Assembly: GCA_947459175.1 (NCBI GenBank)
Contig: CANHCT010000003.1
Location: forward strand, 1 to 50,180
From: Hymenobacteraceae bacterium
GTDB lineage: Bacteria > Bacteroidota > Bacteroidia > Cytophagales > Flexibacteraceae
Direction of reading: 5' to 3'
DNA length: 50,180 nucleotides
The translations under genes and the position numbers were made by a program. The number at the start of each line of letters is the position of its first letter. Position 1 is the stretch's first letter. The notes below the pieces were generated by a model. The model saw only the letters and a program-made list of their open reading frames with translations, was not told the origin of the DNA and ran no database searches. Shown here one piece after another: positions 17,538 to 26,572 of the stretch.

Positions 17538-19289
17538 ATGAAAATCTTATTCGGATACCTGAAAAACCATTGGCCTGTGGTTTTTCTGGCCTTATTCCTT
17601 GCTACTGTAAATCAGGTCTTTTCCATGCTGGATCCCTACTTTATGGGAAAAATGATTGACCATTATCTCACAAGATTCAATGAATATACCAGAAACGAAT
17701 TCCTTTGGGGAGCAGGTAAATTACTTCTGGCCATCATCGGGGTGGCCTTTGTTTCGAGAATTGCCAAAAATTTTCAGGACTACTATGTGAATGTAATTAC
17801 CCAGAAAATCGGAGCACAGATTTATTGCGATGGTCTGGCCCATTCACTTGAACTCCCCTATCAGGTATTTGAAAACCAGAGGAGCGGCACCACCCTCACC
17901 ATTCTGCAAAAGGTCAGAACAGATGTGGAAAAACTGATTACCGCCATGGTCAACATCATTTTTGTGACTCTGGTGGCCTTTACCTTCGTGTCTGTGTATG
18001 CATTCAAGGTGCATTGGGCTGTTTTGCCCATGTATCTGGCTACCATTCCGCTTTTGGGGTCGGTAGTTTTTTTCCTTGGCGGAAGGATTAAAAAAATACA
18101 AAAAAAGCTGATTGCCCAAAGCACCGAACTGGCAGGTTCGACGATCGAATCATTGCGAAATATTGAATTAATTAAAGCTTTGGGTCTCAGCAGGCAGGAA
18201 ATTCAAAGGCTGAACGATACCACAGGTAAAATCCTGGATGTAGAACTGGAAAAAGTGAAATTTCTGCGGATGCTCAGCTTTACACAAGGCACCATGGTCA
18301 ACCTGCTCCGCACCGGCATTATGTTTGGTTTATTGATACTGGTATTTGATGGCCATATCAGTCCAGGCCAATTTATGACCTTGATTTTTTACTCATTCGC
18401 CATTATCAATCCCCTTCAGGAAATGGGTAATGTAATCAGCATTTACAGAGAGAGCCAGACCAGTCTGGAAAATTTTACCAGAATCATGGAAACTCCAAAA
18501 GAACCGGTTTCGGCTCAGGCTCATATCATCAGAGATATTGAAGAAATAAAATTCCAGGACGTTGGATTCATGTATCCCGGTTCAAAGCAAGATGCTTTGG
18601 ATGAAATAAATTTCAACCTGAAAAAAGGCGAAACAGTAGCCGTAGTCGGTCCGTCCGGTTCAGGCAAATCAACCCTGATAAAACTTCTGGTGGGGTTATA
18701 TGTGCCACAAAAAGGCAAAATTTCCTTCAACGGGGAATCATTTGAAAATATTTTCAAGGACCCGCTCCGGTCTCAACTTGGGTTGGTCACTCAGGATACC
18801 CACCTATTTGCCGGCACCATCCGCGAAAATCTTCTGTTTGTAAACCCCAATGCAAGTGATGCACTATTATGGGAAATGCTGAACAAGGCTTCGTGCCAAA
18901 ACCTGATGGCCCGTGCCACTCACGGACTTGATACCCACATCGGCGAAGGAGGCGTAAAAGTTTCCGGGGGCGAAAAGCAAAGATTAGCCATTGCCAGAGC
19001 ACTGCTCAGGCATCCCAAAATCCTGATTTTTGATGAAGCCACATCTTCCCTGGATTCCCTTACCGAAGAAGAAATCAACCAGACTATCAGGAACATCAGC
19101 AATGAAAAAGAACATTTGGTCCTGATGGTGGCCCACCGCCTTTCCACCATAATGCATGCCGACCGCATCTATGTCATGGAGCATGGAAAGATAACCGAAA
19201 CCGGCTCCCATGAAGAATTGCTGGGGTTGAAAGGACTGTATTTCGCCATGTGGCGACAGCAAATCGGGGAGCGAAGACAGGTAAAATGA
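17538..19289 (+). CDS. ABC exporter half-transporter (fused permease and ATPase)
   Basis: The 583-residue protein has the type IV (B-type) ABC exporter order: a transmembrane domain with about six helices (residues ~1-310) then a nucleotide-binding domain. ATPase motifs are complete: Walker A GPSGSGKST (~371-379), Q-loop LVTQDTHLFAG, signature VSGGEKQRLAIARAL, Walker B ILIFDEATSSLDS and H-loop MVAHRLSTI. It should dimerise in the inner membrane and export a lipid, peptide or drug; MsbA- and MDR-like proteins share this layout and the substrate cannot be assigned. It has its own promoter box and a weak A/T hairpin downstream, between it and the convergent arginine deiminase operon. Confidence 0.92.
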   Translation: MKILFGYLKNHWPVVFLALFLATVNQVFSMLDPYFMGKMIDHYLTRFNEYTRNEFLWGAGKLLLAIIGVAFVSRIAKNFQDYYVNVITQKIGAQIYCDGLAHSLELPYQVFENQRSGTTLTILQKVRTDVEKLITAMVNIIFVTLVAFTFVSVYAFKVHWAVLPMYLATIPLLGSVVFFLGGRIKKIQKKLIAQSTELAGSTIESLRNIELIKALGLSRQEIQRLNDTTGKILDVELEKVKFLRMLSFTQGTMVNLLRTGIMFGLLILVFDGHISPGQFMTLIFYSFAIINPLQEMGNVISIYRESQTSLENFTRIMETPKEPVSAQAHIIRDIEEIKFQDVGFMYPGSKQDALDEINFNLKKGETVAVVGPSGSGKSTLIKLLVGLYVPQKGKISFNGESFENIFKDPLRSQLGLVTQDTHLFAGTIRENLLFVNPNASDALLWEMLNKASCQNLMARATHGLDTHIGEGGVKVSGGEKQRLAIARALLRHPKILIFDEATSSLDSLTEEEINQTIRNISNEKEHLVLMVAHRLSTIMHADRIYVMEHGKITETGSHEELLGLKGLYFAMWRQQIGERRQVK

Positions 19290-19320
19290 TTGGTTTGACA
19301 AGCCCAATCCGCTGAATTTC

Positions 19321-19346
19321 AAAGAAAAAGTGCCTAATTTTTCTTT
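19321..19346. terminator. A/T-only hairpin between convergent genes
   Basis: AAAGAAAAA and TTTTTCTTT form a 9-bp perfect but all A/T (one G-C) stem with an 8-base loop. Placed between convergent genes it may serve as a weak two-way terminator. Confidence 0.3.
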
Positions 19347-19364
19347 AATCCTATATTCATATTT

Positions 19365-19655
19365 CTACCAATTCTCCCAAAAGGGAGCTTTCCGGTTTCG
19401 CTTGCAGGCCTGGTAGTAGGCATACCCAAAAGCAGCCAAAAACATACCCAATGTGGAAACGGGAACCAGAAAAAGGAGGGCAATGTGGATGTACAAATCC
19501 TCGCCCGGCTTTAGTGGCCCCGGTTCGGCTACCATGCGCATAAAGTCAAAACCAATAAGGAAACAGGTGAATATCAGGCCAATAAAAATCAGCTTCCCGA
19601 TAAGGGGAATTTCTTTCCAAAGCCGGTAAAACTGCAGTGGCTGGGTTTCCTTCAA
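19365..19655 (-). CDS. Small inner-membrane protein of unknown function
   Basis: The 96-residue product has two clear membrane helices (LIGKLIFIGLIFTCFLIGF and IALLFLVPVSTLGMFLAAF) with a short Pro/Gly-rich loop (EPGPLKPGEDLY) between and a basic end (QACKRNRKAPFWENW). I recognise no family. It begins 11 bases after the arginine deiminase stop and is presumably expressed with it. It is too small and has too few helices to be an arginine/ornithine antiporter. Confidence 0.65.
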   Translation of the reverse strand: MKETQPLQFYRLWKEIPLIGKLIFIGLIFTCFLIGFDFMRMVAEPGPLKPGEDLYIHIALLFLVPVSTLGMFLAAFGYAYYQACKRNRKAPFWENW

Positions 19656-19666
19656 GACTGCATGTA

Positions 19667-20899
19667 TTAAAAGTCCATCCGGTCGAGGGCCATGGTCATG
19701 CAGCGGGGTCCGCCGAGGCCCCGCGAAAGTTCTGAACTCGGAATAACCAGTACCTCTACACCAGCTTCACGCAAGGCCCTGTTGGTATGCCGGTTGCGAT
19801 TGTAGCTGATTACCCTACGTGGTCCGATGGCAAACACATTGGCACCATCAAACCATTGCTCACGGCTGGCATAATCAGGATTGCCGTCACCTGTGGAAAT
19901 GATTTCCAGATAATCGATTTCCTTTTTCAATACATCCAGAATACTTTCTTTTAATATCTCGGTCGAAAGGATGGTATTACCGTTTTCGTCCTCCCCTTCT
20001 TTGCGGTGTACACGGGTTTCCATTACAGCCTGCATAGCATCGGGGTAGGTAACCACAAGATTTTCGTCGATGATGGTAAAAACCGTATCGAGGTGCATAA
20101 AATTCCGCTTCTTGGGCAGCAGCACCTCATATACCCTTTCTACCTTTCCGTCCTTCAGGACTTCTTTGGCAATTTCTTGAATAGCCTCAGGATCAGATCT
20201 TTCTGAATTACCGATGGCCAAAGCTTTGCCCGAAAGCACAATGATGTCGCCGCCTTCTATGTCGGGATATTTTTCGGTCAGGGCTTCTTCGATGGTATCG
20301 TGAGGATAGATGAGATTGAAATTGTCTTTAAACAGGGGATGATTTTCAAAAATCATCCGCATGATAAATGATTCCCGGTTGCGTATGGGAAATTTCATCT
20401 GGCATGAGATGACACCTGTTTGCACCACTGCAGCCGGATCCCGCATAAAATAAGAGTTCGGACTCGGGGTAATCACAAATGCATGCTCACCCAGTTTATC
20501 CAGAGAATGGTGGTTGAGTTTTCGCTTCAACTCCCTGACTTTCACCCCGGCGATGAGGGCATTGGCGCATTCGAGTGTGGAAAAACGCCCGATGATGTCT
20601 TCTGCCAGATGCTCCAGACTATGGGGCTTCAGGGCTATCTGAAAGGCTTTGATGAGCAAATCATCATCGATGAGGGATTCGATGAGCAAATCCAGCAATC
20701 GATAGACGGTGGCTCCGGTGGCTCCTTTAATCAGGCTGCGGAATTCATCGTGCTCCCGCTGCATGATTTCCAGAAAGGGCATATCCTCAAACAGGTATTC
20801 GGAAATGTTGTAAGGAGTAAGCCGGTCGATTTCACGGCCGGGGCGGTGCATCAGCACGGCCTTTAGGGTTCCGAATTCTGAATTGAGGCGTAATTTCAT
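19667..20899 (-). CDS. arcA: Arginine deiminase
   Basis: Arginine deiminase hydrolyses arginine to citrulline and ammonia. I use the ATG at 20899 (410 residues). The longer frame to 20986 runs through a promoter box and the preceding gene's terminator. The protein begins KLRLNSEFGTLKAVLMHRPG, typical of the family. Active-site motifs are present: FMRDPAAVV, the histidine/aspartate motif FMHLDTVFTI and the nucleophilic cysteine C400 in GLGGPRCMTMAL. Ornithine carbamoyltransferase and carbamate kinase (arcB, arcC) are not in the window, so it may supply ammonia for acid or nitrogen balance instead of running the full ATP-yielding pathway; that is inference. Confidence 0.94.
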   Translation of the reverse strand: MKLRLNSEFGTLKAVLMHRPGREIDRLTPYNISEYLFEDMPFLEIMQREHDEFRSLIKGATGATVYRLLDLLIESLIDDDLLIKAFQIALKPHSLEHLAEDIIGRFSTLECANALIAGVKVRELKRKLNHHSLDKLGEHAFVITPSPNSYFMRDPAAVVQTGVISCQMKFPIRNRESFIMRMIFENHPLFKDNFNLIYPHDTIEEALTEKYPDIEGGDIIVLSGKALAIGNSERSDPEAIQEIAKEVLKDGKVERVYEVLLPKKRNFMHLDTVFTIIDENLVVTYPDAMQAVMETRVHRKEGEDENGNTILSTEILKESILDVLKKEIDYLEIISTGDGNPDYASREQWFDGANVFAIGPRRVISYNRNRHTNRALREAGVEVLVIPSSELSRGLGGPRCMTMALDRMDF

Positions 20900-20937
20900 A
20901 AAGTCCTGATTTGATGTGCAATAAGTTATTGATGCCG

Positions 20938-20945
20938 CAAAGATA
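20938..20945 (-). promoter_or_regulatory. -7 promoter box for arcA
   Basis: TATCTTTG on the minus strand matches TAnnTTTG exactly and is followed by CGGC. It is 38 bases before the ATG at 20899 and downstream of the 20986 ATG. A near -33 (TTT) is 18 bases upstream. Confidence 0.55.
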
Positions 20946-20967
20946 GCCTTTTGGCCCAACCCGAAAT

Positions 20968-21006
20968 AAAAAAACCGGGCCGACATCGCAAAGGAAACCG
21001 GCCCGG
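20968..21006 (-). terminator. Strong intrinsic terminator
   Basis: On the minus strand CCGGGCCG and CGGCCCGG form a perfect 8-bp GC stem (16-base loop) followed by seven T residues. It terminates the CsgG/FlgO-like gene, 21 bases after its stop, and insulates it from arcA. Confidence 0.9.
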
Positions 21007-21027
21007 GAGGGTAAAATTTATTTATTA

Positions 21028-22173
21028 TTAATTACAATAACGGGTTTTGGCATTGAAACCAAAGGAAAATCCGAACCGGAATCCATCGGCCTGCGGGACA
21101 AAGTACAGGTTTACAGGAATATTGAGTCTGCCGGAACGGAAGGTTTTTCCTCCGGCTATTACAAAACCTGTGGTAAGGGTTGGGTTGCCCCTGCTGTCGA
21201 GCCGGCTCTCTGTCGCAAAGCCTGAATTGTTTGATTCGTTGTTGGTCAGCCTGTGCCAATTGTTGTTTTCATCGAAATATCCGTTTGACTTGGTGACGAT
21301 GGAAACGGTAGGTCCGAATGCAAATTCCCAACCGTTTTTATTGTTGCGGATACCATTCATTACGGTAAAACTGGGGATAAAAAGACCCTGATCGAGACCG
21401 GTGACCATGGGAATAAATTCGAACAAAGCCTGGAAGTTGCCTTCATTCAGGTATTGCTTTTCAAACTGATACCCAAATTGAAACATGAGGGGGAAAACTT
21501 CGAATCCGCCGTTGGATTTCCGGTCTTTGAGGATGGCGGCTACTTTGGGCTCAAAGTGAAAAGATGTGAAGCCCATTCGGGGGCCGTCGTTGCGAAGGCA
21601 AAGTTGCTCAGGATTATTCACCGAGCCGGCGTAGTCATTTTTTACTGTCAGTTTTTGAATCAGCGCCTGGTCGTTGGGCAGTCCAAGCATCTGATTGACT
21701 GTGATTTGCACCATGGTACCAATTTCGGTGGGCAGATCCAGAAAATCCATGGTTTGGGCTTTTTCAAACTGCCGGCTCGCCTTGTCAAAAATCTTTACGG
21801 TTACCGAAATCCGGCCGTTCAGGGGTTTGATGTTGCCCACGGCCAACTTTTCGATGCTCAGTTTTGAAGACACATCTTCAAGACAAAACCGGCTCAGACA
21901 AGATTGATAATCAATCTTTTGCTGCGACATGATGTAGTCCATATCAAAGCGGTCGAGTACCTGATAGCGGTCACTTTTTTCCAGTTGCATGCGAAGCAGG
22001 TCAGACAAAGAATACTGGCCTGCCTTGGGATCCGGGTGGTCATTTCGGAAAGCAATGACCGCAAGAGTAGGTTTGTCTTTGGGCTGTGCGGCAAGCGGAA
22101 AAATGGCCGGAAGAATGCAGGCAGAAGCAATGGCCAGTTTTGAAAGAGCGGAAATAAAGGTTGTTTTTTTCAT
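21028..22173 (-). CDS. Exported CsgG/FlgO-like protein with C-terminal barrel-like region
   Basis: I use the ATG at 22173 (381 residues). The signal peptide is KLAIASACILPAIFPLAAQ; the longer frame starting at 22221 crosses a probable promoter box. Residues ~30-160 resemble the CsgG/FlgO alpha-beta fold: LAVIAFRNDHP, LSDLLRMQLEKSDRYQVLDR, LSIEKLAVGNIKPLNGRISV and VKIFDKASRQFEKA. Two cysteines close together (SCLSRFC) probably pair. The second half (from ~200) has repeated amphipathic strands with aromatic ends (FEVFPLMFQFGYQF, NIPVNLYFVPQADGFRFGFSFGF) as in an outer-membrane barrel and ends in KTRYCN. The combination suggests an outer-membrane-associated assembly or secretion accessory protein; the function is unknown. 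Both assignments are from pattern, not a database match. Confidence 0.7.
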   Translation of the reverse strand: MKKTTFISALSKLAIASACILPAIFPLAAQPKDKPTLAVIAFRNDHPDPKAGQYSLSDLLRMQLEKSDRYQVLDRFDMDYIMSQQKIDYQSCLSRFCLEDVSSKLSIEKLAVGNIKPLNGRISVTVKIFDKASRQFEKAQTMDFLDLPTEIGTMVQITVNQMLGLPNDQALIQKLTVKNDYAGSVNNPEQLCLRNDGPRMGFTSFHFEPKVAAILKDRKSNGGFEVFPLMFQFGYQFEKQYLNEGNFQALFEFIPMVTGLDQGLFIPSFTVMNGIRNNKNGWEFAFGPTVSIVTKSNGYFDENNNWHRLTNNESNNSGFATESRLDSRGNPTLTTGFVIAGGKTFRSGRLNIPVNLYFVPQADGFRFGFSFGFNAKTRYCN

Positions 22174-22202
22174 GGCAATACTGTTTTTGTTTTTTGATGT
22201 GA

Positions 22203-22210
22203 CAAAGGTG
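22203..22210 (-). promoter_or_regulatory. Candidate -7 box for the CsgG/FlgO-like gene
   Basis: CACCTTTG on the minus strand differs from TAnnTTTG at the first base. It lies 29 bases before the ATG at 22173 and downstream of the alternative start at 22221. Confidence 0.35.
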
Positions 22211-22340
22211 AAGGACTGCAATAGCCTGATTTTAAGGATTCCTGCACCGCAGGAACCGGTTGTGGTTTATTTTGCCAAAAAATGAGGGCTTTACCTGTTT
22301 AGCTTCAGAATTTTATTGATTTACGGGGTAAGCCAGTCTG

Positions 22341-22363
22341 TGTTTTGCATTTTTTGCAAAACA
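22341..22363. repeat. Perfect 9-bp inverted repeat
   Basis: TGTTTTGCA and TGCAAAACA are separated by five T residues. It is about 170 bases upstream of the CsgG/FlgO-like gene start. It could be a regulator-binding palindrome or a weak hairpin; no flanking T-run of terminator type on the minus strand. Confidence 0.4.
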
Positions 22364-22455
22364 TTTGGGAGGGTACGGATAAAACTTACCAAAGAAATAT
22401 CCTCAAAAAACAAATTGGGTTATGGCCTTATGCCCCTCTCCTGCCCTTTCGCAAA

Positions 22456-22563
22456 TCAGTAGGCTGATTCAGGCATAAGAAAGTCATGAAGATTATCCCG
22501 GTCAATGATTACGCCTTCGGCCTGATAGGTTTCCAAAAAAGTAGCCACAAAGAGAATCGGCGC
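22456..22563 (-). pseudogene. Coding remnant B (C-terminal fragment)
   Basis: After an in-frame stop the minus strand reads 35 codons to a TGA: APILFVATFLETYQ, then AEGVIIDRDNLHDFLMPESAY. The composition is clearly protein-like. An ATG at 22567-22565, four bases after remnant A's stop, starts a different frame (MSADSLCGYFFGNL), which would join this fragment through a one-base slip at the run of T near TACTTTTTTGG. This is what a frameshifted second gene of an operon would look like. No family recognised. Confidence 0.5.
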
Positions 22564-22571
22564 TCATTGCT

Positions 22572-22679
22572 CTATTTTTTATAATTCAGAAAAACTTTCT
22601 CCTTGATAGGAACCCGCTTATTGGTTACGGGACAGAATTCTACAGAACTTAAAAATTGGTTGGGTAAGCCCTTTCCCAA
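22572..22679 (-). pseudogene. Coding remnant A (C-terminal fragment)
   Basis: After an in-frame TGA the minus strand reads LGKGLPNQFLSSVEF, then CPVTNKRVPIKEKVFLNYKK and a TAG. In another frame just upstream NPQKCSINREVIGKGL reads into the same point, so the gene seems broken by a frameshift near 22670. It runs in the same direction as uvrA, which ends about 180 bases upstream. No family recognised. Confidence 0.5.
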
Positions 22680-22862
22680 TCACTTCCCGGTTTATAGAAC
22701 ATTTTTGGGGATTTGATTCTCCAAACTTTTATCACAATCGGGGATTTACTTTGAATTCAACGGGCAGCCGGTACTGTCTCCCAAAGCAGAAGATAAGGCA
22801 GGAACCTTCCTGTTACCGGGTATTAATCACCTATTTCAATGAAAAAACGGTTTGGATGGAAT

Positions 22863-25739
22863 TCAATCCTGCAACTTGAGGCGCAGAAAGTCGGCCGTGT
22901 AGCCTTTACCGGTTTTAACCATCTCTTCGGGGGTGCCTTCAAACATAAGATGACCTCCTTCGCTGCCGCCTTCGGGGCCCAAGTCAATAATCCAGTCCGC
23001 CGATTTGATTACCTCCATATTGTGCTCAATCAGAATGACGGTATTACCCCTGTCTACCAACATGTTAATGGCTTTCAGCAATTGTCCGATGTCATGAAAA
23101 TGAAGCCCTGTAGTAGGCTCATCAAAAATGAACAACATATTGCGGGCATCATTCTTTCCCAGGCTCAGGTAATAGGCCAGCTTTACCCGCTGGGCCTCTC
23201 CGCCCGAGAGGGTATTGCTGCTCTGTCCCAACTGCACATAACCCAAACCCACTTCCTGCAATACACGAATTTTATCGGCTATACGAGGCTGAGGGGCAAA
23301 AAACCCAACCGCCTCATCTACCGTCATTTGTAAAATATCCGAAATATTTTTGCCGTTCCACTCCACCTCCAGCACCTCTTCCATAAAGCGCTTGCCCCTG
23401 CATGACTCGCAGGTGAGGTATATATCGGCCATAAACTGCATTTCAATTTTGGTAAGGCCCTCACCCTGACACATTTCGCAACGTCCGCCCTCTACATTGA
23501 AACTGAAATGGGCCGGCTTGTACCCCCGCTGAACCGAAAGCGATTGTTCTGCCATGAGGTTGCGCACAAATTCATACGCCTTGATGTAGGAAACCGGATT
23601 GGACCGGGAGCTCTTGCCAATGGGGTTCTGGTCTACATATTCTATTTGCTGAATTTTCTGGTAACTGCCCTCCAGTTTCAAATACTTTCCGGCCTCTGCC
23701 GTACTGATGCCCAGCATTTTACCCAAAGCCGGGTACAGCACCTTGTTGATGAGGGATGATTTTCCTGAACCGCTCACACCGGTAACCACGGTGAGGATAT
23801 GCAGTGGGATTTTCACCTCCAGGTTTCTGAGGTTATTTTCTGAAGCACCCAACACTTTTACAAAATCACGCCAGGACCTCCGCGATTCCGGCAGGGGAAT
23901 TCTATCCAACCCGTTGAGAAATCGGAATGTATGCGACCTGAGGGCAAAAGGACTTAAGGCCGCATTGGCCTGCCTGTCTTCGGTCACCCTGCCCTGAAAA
24001 ACCAATTCTCCTCCTCCCGAGCCGGCACCCGGCCCAATGTCAATAAGCTGATCTGCGGCCAGCATCACCTCCTCTTCGTGCTCTACCACCACCACAGTAT
24101 TGCCCAAATCCCGAAGCGATTTCAGCACATTCACCAAACGGCGGGTGTCGCGGGGATGCAAACCTATGCTGGGTTCATCCAAAATATACATAGAACCCAC
24201 GAGGGCTGAGCCTAGAGAAGTAGCCAGCTTGATTCTTTGGTATTCGCCTCCCGACAGTGTGGAAGTCAGGCGGTTGAGGCTGAGATATCCCAGGCCAACC
24301 TCCTGCATAAAGTGCAGTCGGTTTCGGATTTCCTTTAAGATTTGCCGGGTTACTTTGGCTTCATATTCAGCGAGTTGCAGGCTTTCGAACCAGGGAATAA
24401 GATCGGAAATGGACATCAGCACCAAATCGATAATGGATTTCCCTGCAATTTTTACATATCCCGCATCCTTGCGCAGCCGGCTGCCTTTACAATCGGGACA
24501 TGTGGTCCTGCCCCGGAACCGGCTCATTTGCACCCGGTACTGGATTTTATATGCATTGCTCTCCAGATATTTGAAGTAAGCATCAAGACCTGAAAAATGT
24601 TCATTGCCGGTCCACAGAAGGTTCTTTTCTTCTTCCGAGAGCTGAAAATAAGAGCGATGTATCGGGAAGTTGAACATGATGCCTGTGCGAAGCAGGGGCT
24701 GCAGCCATTCCCGGCGCAGATTTTCACTGTTCCAGGGGGCAATGGCACCCTCAAAAACCGAGAGATTCGGATCAGGAAAAACCAAATCGGGATCTATGCC
24801 CAGCACGGTTCCGAATCCGTCGCAGGTTTTACAGGCCCCATAGGAATTGTTGAAAGAAAACAGGTTGACAGAAGGTTCTTCAAACTTCAATCCGTCGGCC
24901 TCAAAACGGTCCGAAAAAACCCGGATTTCGTCCCCGTGTCGAATTTGCAAGGTGCCTTCTCCTTCAAAAAAAGCCGTTTGAACCGAATCGGCCAGCCGAA
25001 AGGCTTTTTCCTCACCGGATTGAATGACCGCCCTGTCAATCAAAATAAACACTTCATGCACCGCTGCCGCAGCCTTTTTCTTTCCTTTGGGCTCATCCGG
25101 TAAGCCGGCCAAAAAGTCCTCCGTAAACACCACTTCCCCGTCCACCATCAGCCGGGGAAATCCTTTGGAGAGCAGAACCTGTACTTCTGTTTTCAAATTG
25201 CGATCCTGCCTGATTTTCAGGGGACTGAGAATCAAAGTTTTGGTACCTTCCGGCAGGGTACTGAGGTATTGCACCACATCGGTTACCGTTTCTCTTTTCA
25301 CCTCTTCGCCCGAAACCGGGGAACAAGTCTTGCCGATACGGGCAAAAAACAGTTTCAGATAGTCGTATATTTCGGTGGTGGTGCCCACGGTGGACCTTGG
25401 ATTTTTGGTACTCACCTTCTGCTCGATGGCAATGGCAGGCGATACCCCCCGGATGTACTCCACCTCCGGCTTTTCCATCCGGCCCACAAACTGCCGGGCA
25501 TAGCTGCTCAGTGTTTCCACATACATGCGCTGCCCTTCTGCAAAGAGGGTATCAAAAGCAAGCGATGACTTTCCCGAGCCCGAAAGTCCGGTAATGACCA
25601 CCAGCTTATTGCGGGGGATGGCCACCGACAAGCCTTTCAGATTGTGTGCCTTTGCCCCTTTGATGATAATAACTTGTTTTGGGCTCAACTCATCGAGCGG
25701 TGCCGGAAGGGTGATTTCCTTTATGTTTCGGGTGGGCAT
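22863..25739 (-). CDS. uvrA: Excinuclease ABC subunit A
   Basis: UvrA is the damage-sensing ATPase of nucleotide excision repair and loads UvrB. The 958-residue protein is full length. It has two ABC ATPase modules: Walker [10 protein letters not shown] (51-59) with signature [13 protein letters not shown], and Walker [10 protein letters not shown] with signature [13 protein letters not shown]; Walker B motifs are [11 protein letters not shown] and [11 protein letters not shown]. The zinc modules are CKTCDGFG with CPDCKGSR in the first half, and CEMCQGEG with CESCRGKR in the second. All four ATPase and zinc signatures are intact. No SOS-type operator can be identified. The only promoter-like string upstream (TACCTTTC, 25748-25755) is too close to the start to be convincing. 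uvrB and uvrC are not in the window. Confidence 0.98.
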   Translation of the reverse strand: MPTRNIKEITLPAPLDELSPKQVIIIKGAKAHNLKGLSVAIPRNKLVVITGLSGSGKSSLAFDTLFAEGQRMYVETLSSYARQFVGRMEKPEVEYIRGVSPAIAIEQKVSTKNPRSTVGTTTEIYDYLKLFFARIGKTCSPVSGEEVKRETVTDVVQYLSTLPEGTKTLILSPLKIRQDRNLKTEVQVLLSKGFPRLMVDGEVVFTEDFLAGLPDEPKGKKKAAAAVHEVFILIDRAVIQSGEEKAFRLADSVQTAFFEGEGTLQIRHGDEIRVFSDRFEADGLKFEEPSVNLFSFNNSYGACKTCDGFGTVLGIDPDLVFPDPNLSVFEGAIAPWNSENLRREWLQPLLRTGIMFNFPIHRSYFQLSEEEKNLLWTGNEHFSGLDAYFKYLESNAYKIQYRVQMSRFRGRTTCPDCKGSRLRKDAGYVKIAGKSIIDLVLMSISDLIPWFESLQLAEYEAKVTRQILKEIRNRLHFMQEVGLGYLSLNRLTSTLSGGEYQRIKLATSLGSALVGSMYILDEPSIGLHPRDTRRLVNVLKSLRDLGNTVVVVEHEEEVMLAADQLIDIGPGAGSGGGELVFQGRVTEDRQANAALSPFALRSHTFRFLNGLDRIPLPESRRSWRDFVKVLGASENNLRNLEVKIPLHILTVVTGVSGSGKSSLINKVLYPALGKMLGISTAEAGKYLKLEGSYQKIQQIEYVDQNPIGKSSRSNPVSYIKAYEFVRNLMAEQSLSVQRGYKPAHFSFNVEGGRCEMCQGEGLTKIEMQFMADIYLTCESCRGKRFMEEVLEVEWNGKNISDILQMTVDEAVGFFAPQPRIADKIRVLQEVGLGYVQLGQSSNTLSGGEAQRVKLAYYLSLGKNDARNMLFIFDEPTTGLHFHDIGQLLKAINMLVDRGNTVILIEHNMEVIKSADWIIDLGPEGGSEGGHLMFEGTPEEMVKTGKGYTADFLRLKLQD

Positions 25740-25770
25740 ATATGGCTGAAAGGTAATCGGTTGCGAAACG

Positions 25771-25796
25771 AAAAGGCCTGCCGAAACAGACCTTTT
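25771..25796 (-). terminator. Probable terminator of ndk
   Basis: On the minus strand AAAAGGTCTG and CAGGCCTTTT form a 10-bp stem (one U-G wobble) with loop TTTCGG. The stem ends in TTTT and continues CGTTTC. It lies 75 bases after the ndk stop and before uvrA. Confidence 0.65.
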
Positions 25797-25870
25797 CTAT
25801 TTTCATTTGGAGGTGCCTTTTCTCCGGTACCGGTCATGGCGACAGAACCAGAGACAGGCAGTTGGCAGCA

Positions 25871-26290
25871 CTACATAATTTCGAGACCGGAAAAGAAGAA
25901 ACTGCCTTCGATAGCAGCATTCTCATCCGAATCAGAACCGTGGATGGCATTTGCCTCCAGGCTTTTGGCAAAAATCTTCCGGATGGTGCCCTCGGCGGCA
26001 TTGGCCGGATTGGTGGCCCCGATAAGAGTACGGAAGTCGGCAACTGCGTTATCCTTCTCCAGGATGGCAGCAACAATGGCTCCGGAACTCATATATTGGC
26101 ACAGGTCCTGATAAAAAGGACGCTCGCTGTGAACAGCATAAAATTTGCCAGCCGTTTCCGCCGTCAGGCGGGTGACCTTGGCTGCTTTTATTTTAAAACC
26201 TGCTTTTTCGATCATGGCCAGAATGGCGCCGGTATGGCCATCGGCAAAAGCATCCGGCTTGATCATGGTAAAGGTACGATTTGTAGCCAT
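25871..26290 (-). CDS. ndk: Nucleoside diphosphate kinase
   Basis: Ndk transfers the gamma-phosphate of ATP to nucleoside diphosphates through a phosphohistidine. The ATG at 26290 gives 139 residues, the usual family length; the longer frame to 26437 adds a non-homologous leader. Motifs: [10 protein letters not shown] at the N-terminus, the ERPFYQDL segment, and the active site [12 protein letters not shown] with H117. The site matches the family consensus. It looks monocistronic, with a candidate box GACTTTTG at 26346-26339, 48 bases upstream, and a terminator downstream. Confidence 0.96.
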   Translation of the reverse strand: MATNRTFTMIKPDAFADGHTGAILAMIEKAGFKIKAAKVTRLTAETAGKFYAVHSERPFYQDLCQYMSSGAIVAAILEKDNAVADFRTLIGATNPANAAEGTIRKIFAKSLEANAIHGSDSDENAAIEGSFFFSGLEIM

Positions 26291-26338
26291 TTTGTTGATT
26301 TTCAGAACTTTGTTTTTAATACTATCTAAATGCGGCCG

Positions 26339-26346
26339 CAAAAGTC
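26339..26346 (-). promoter_or_regulatory. Candidate -7 box for ndk
   Basis: GACTTTTG followed by CGGCC on the minus strand differs from TAnnTTTG at the first base. The bases after it are the same as those after the hydrolase box at 4806 (CGGCC). Confidence 0.35.
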
Positions 26347-26572
26347 GGGATATTTTGGCGTAAGGCCAAAGGAGCAGCAATAAAATAGTTTTATCCTCTT
26401 TAGTCAGCCCCATGAAACAGGAAAAACCGATTAACAAAAACCATTAATCTCCTGTAAACCTGAAAACAGAATCATCCTAAAAGAGCAAAAAGGAATTTTA
26501 CTTCCTCTGATTCATCTTCCTTTCCTAAATTGCCCTCTCAAAAACAAGGCTGTTCAGCCTACAGGATTTACG

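Larger units (their letters stand above)
22174..22862. other. Gap of about 690 bases with gene debris and a palindrome
   Basis: The gap lies between the start of the CsgG/FlgO-like gene and the end of uvrA. It holds two minus-strand coding remnants (22456-22563 and 22572-22679), listed separately, and a 9-bp inverted repeat at 22341-22363. Between 22700 and 22862 short minus-strand stretches also look protein-like (for example YRLPVEFKVNPRL) but are broken by stops. No intact gene is visible. Confidence 0.55.
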
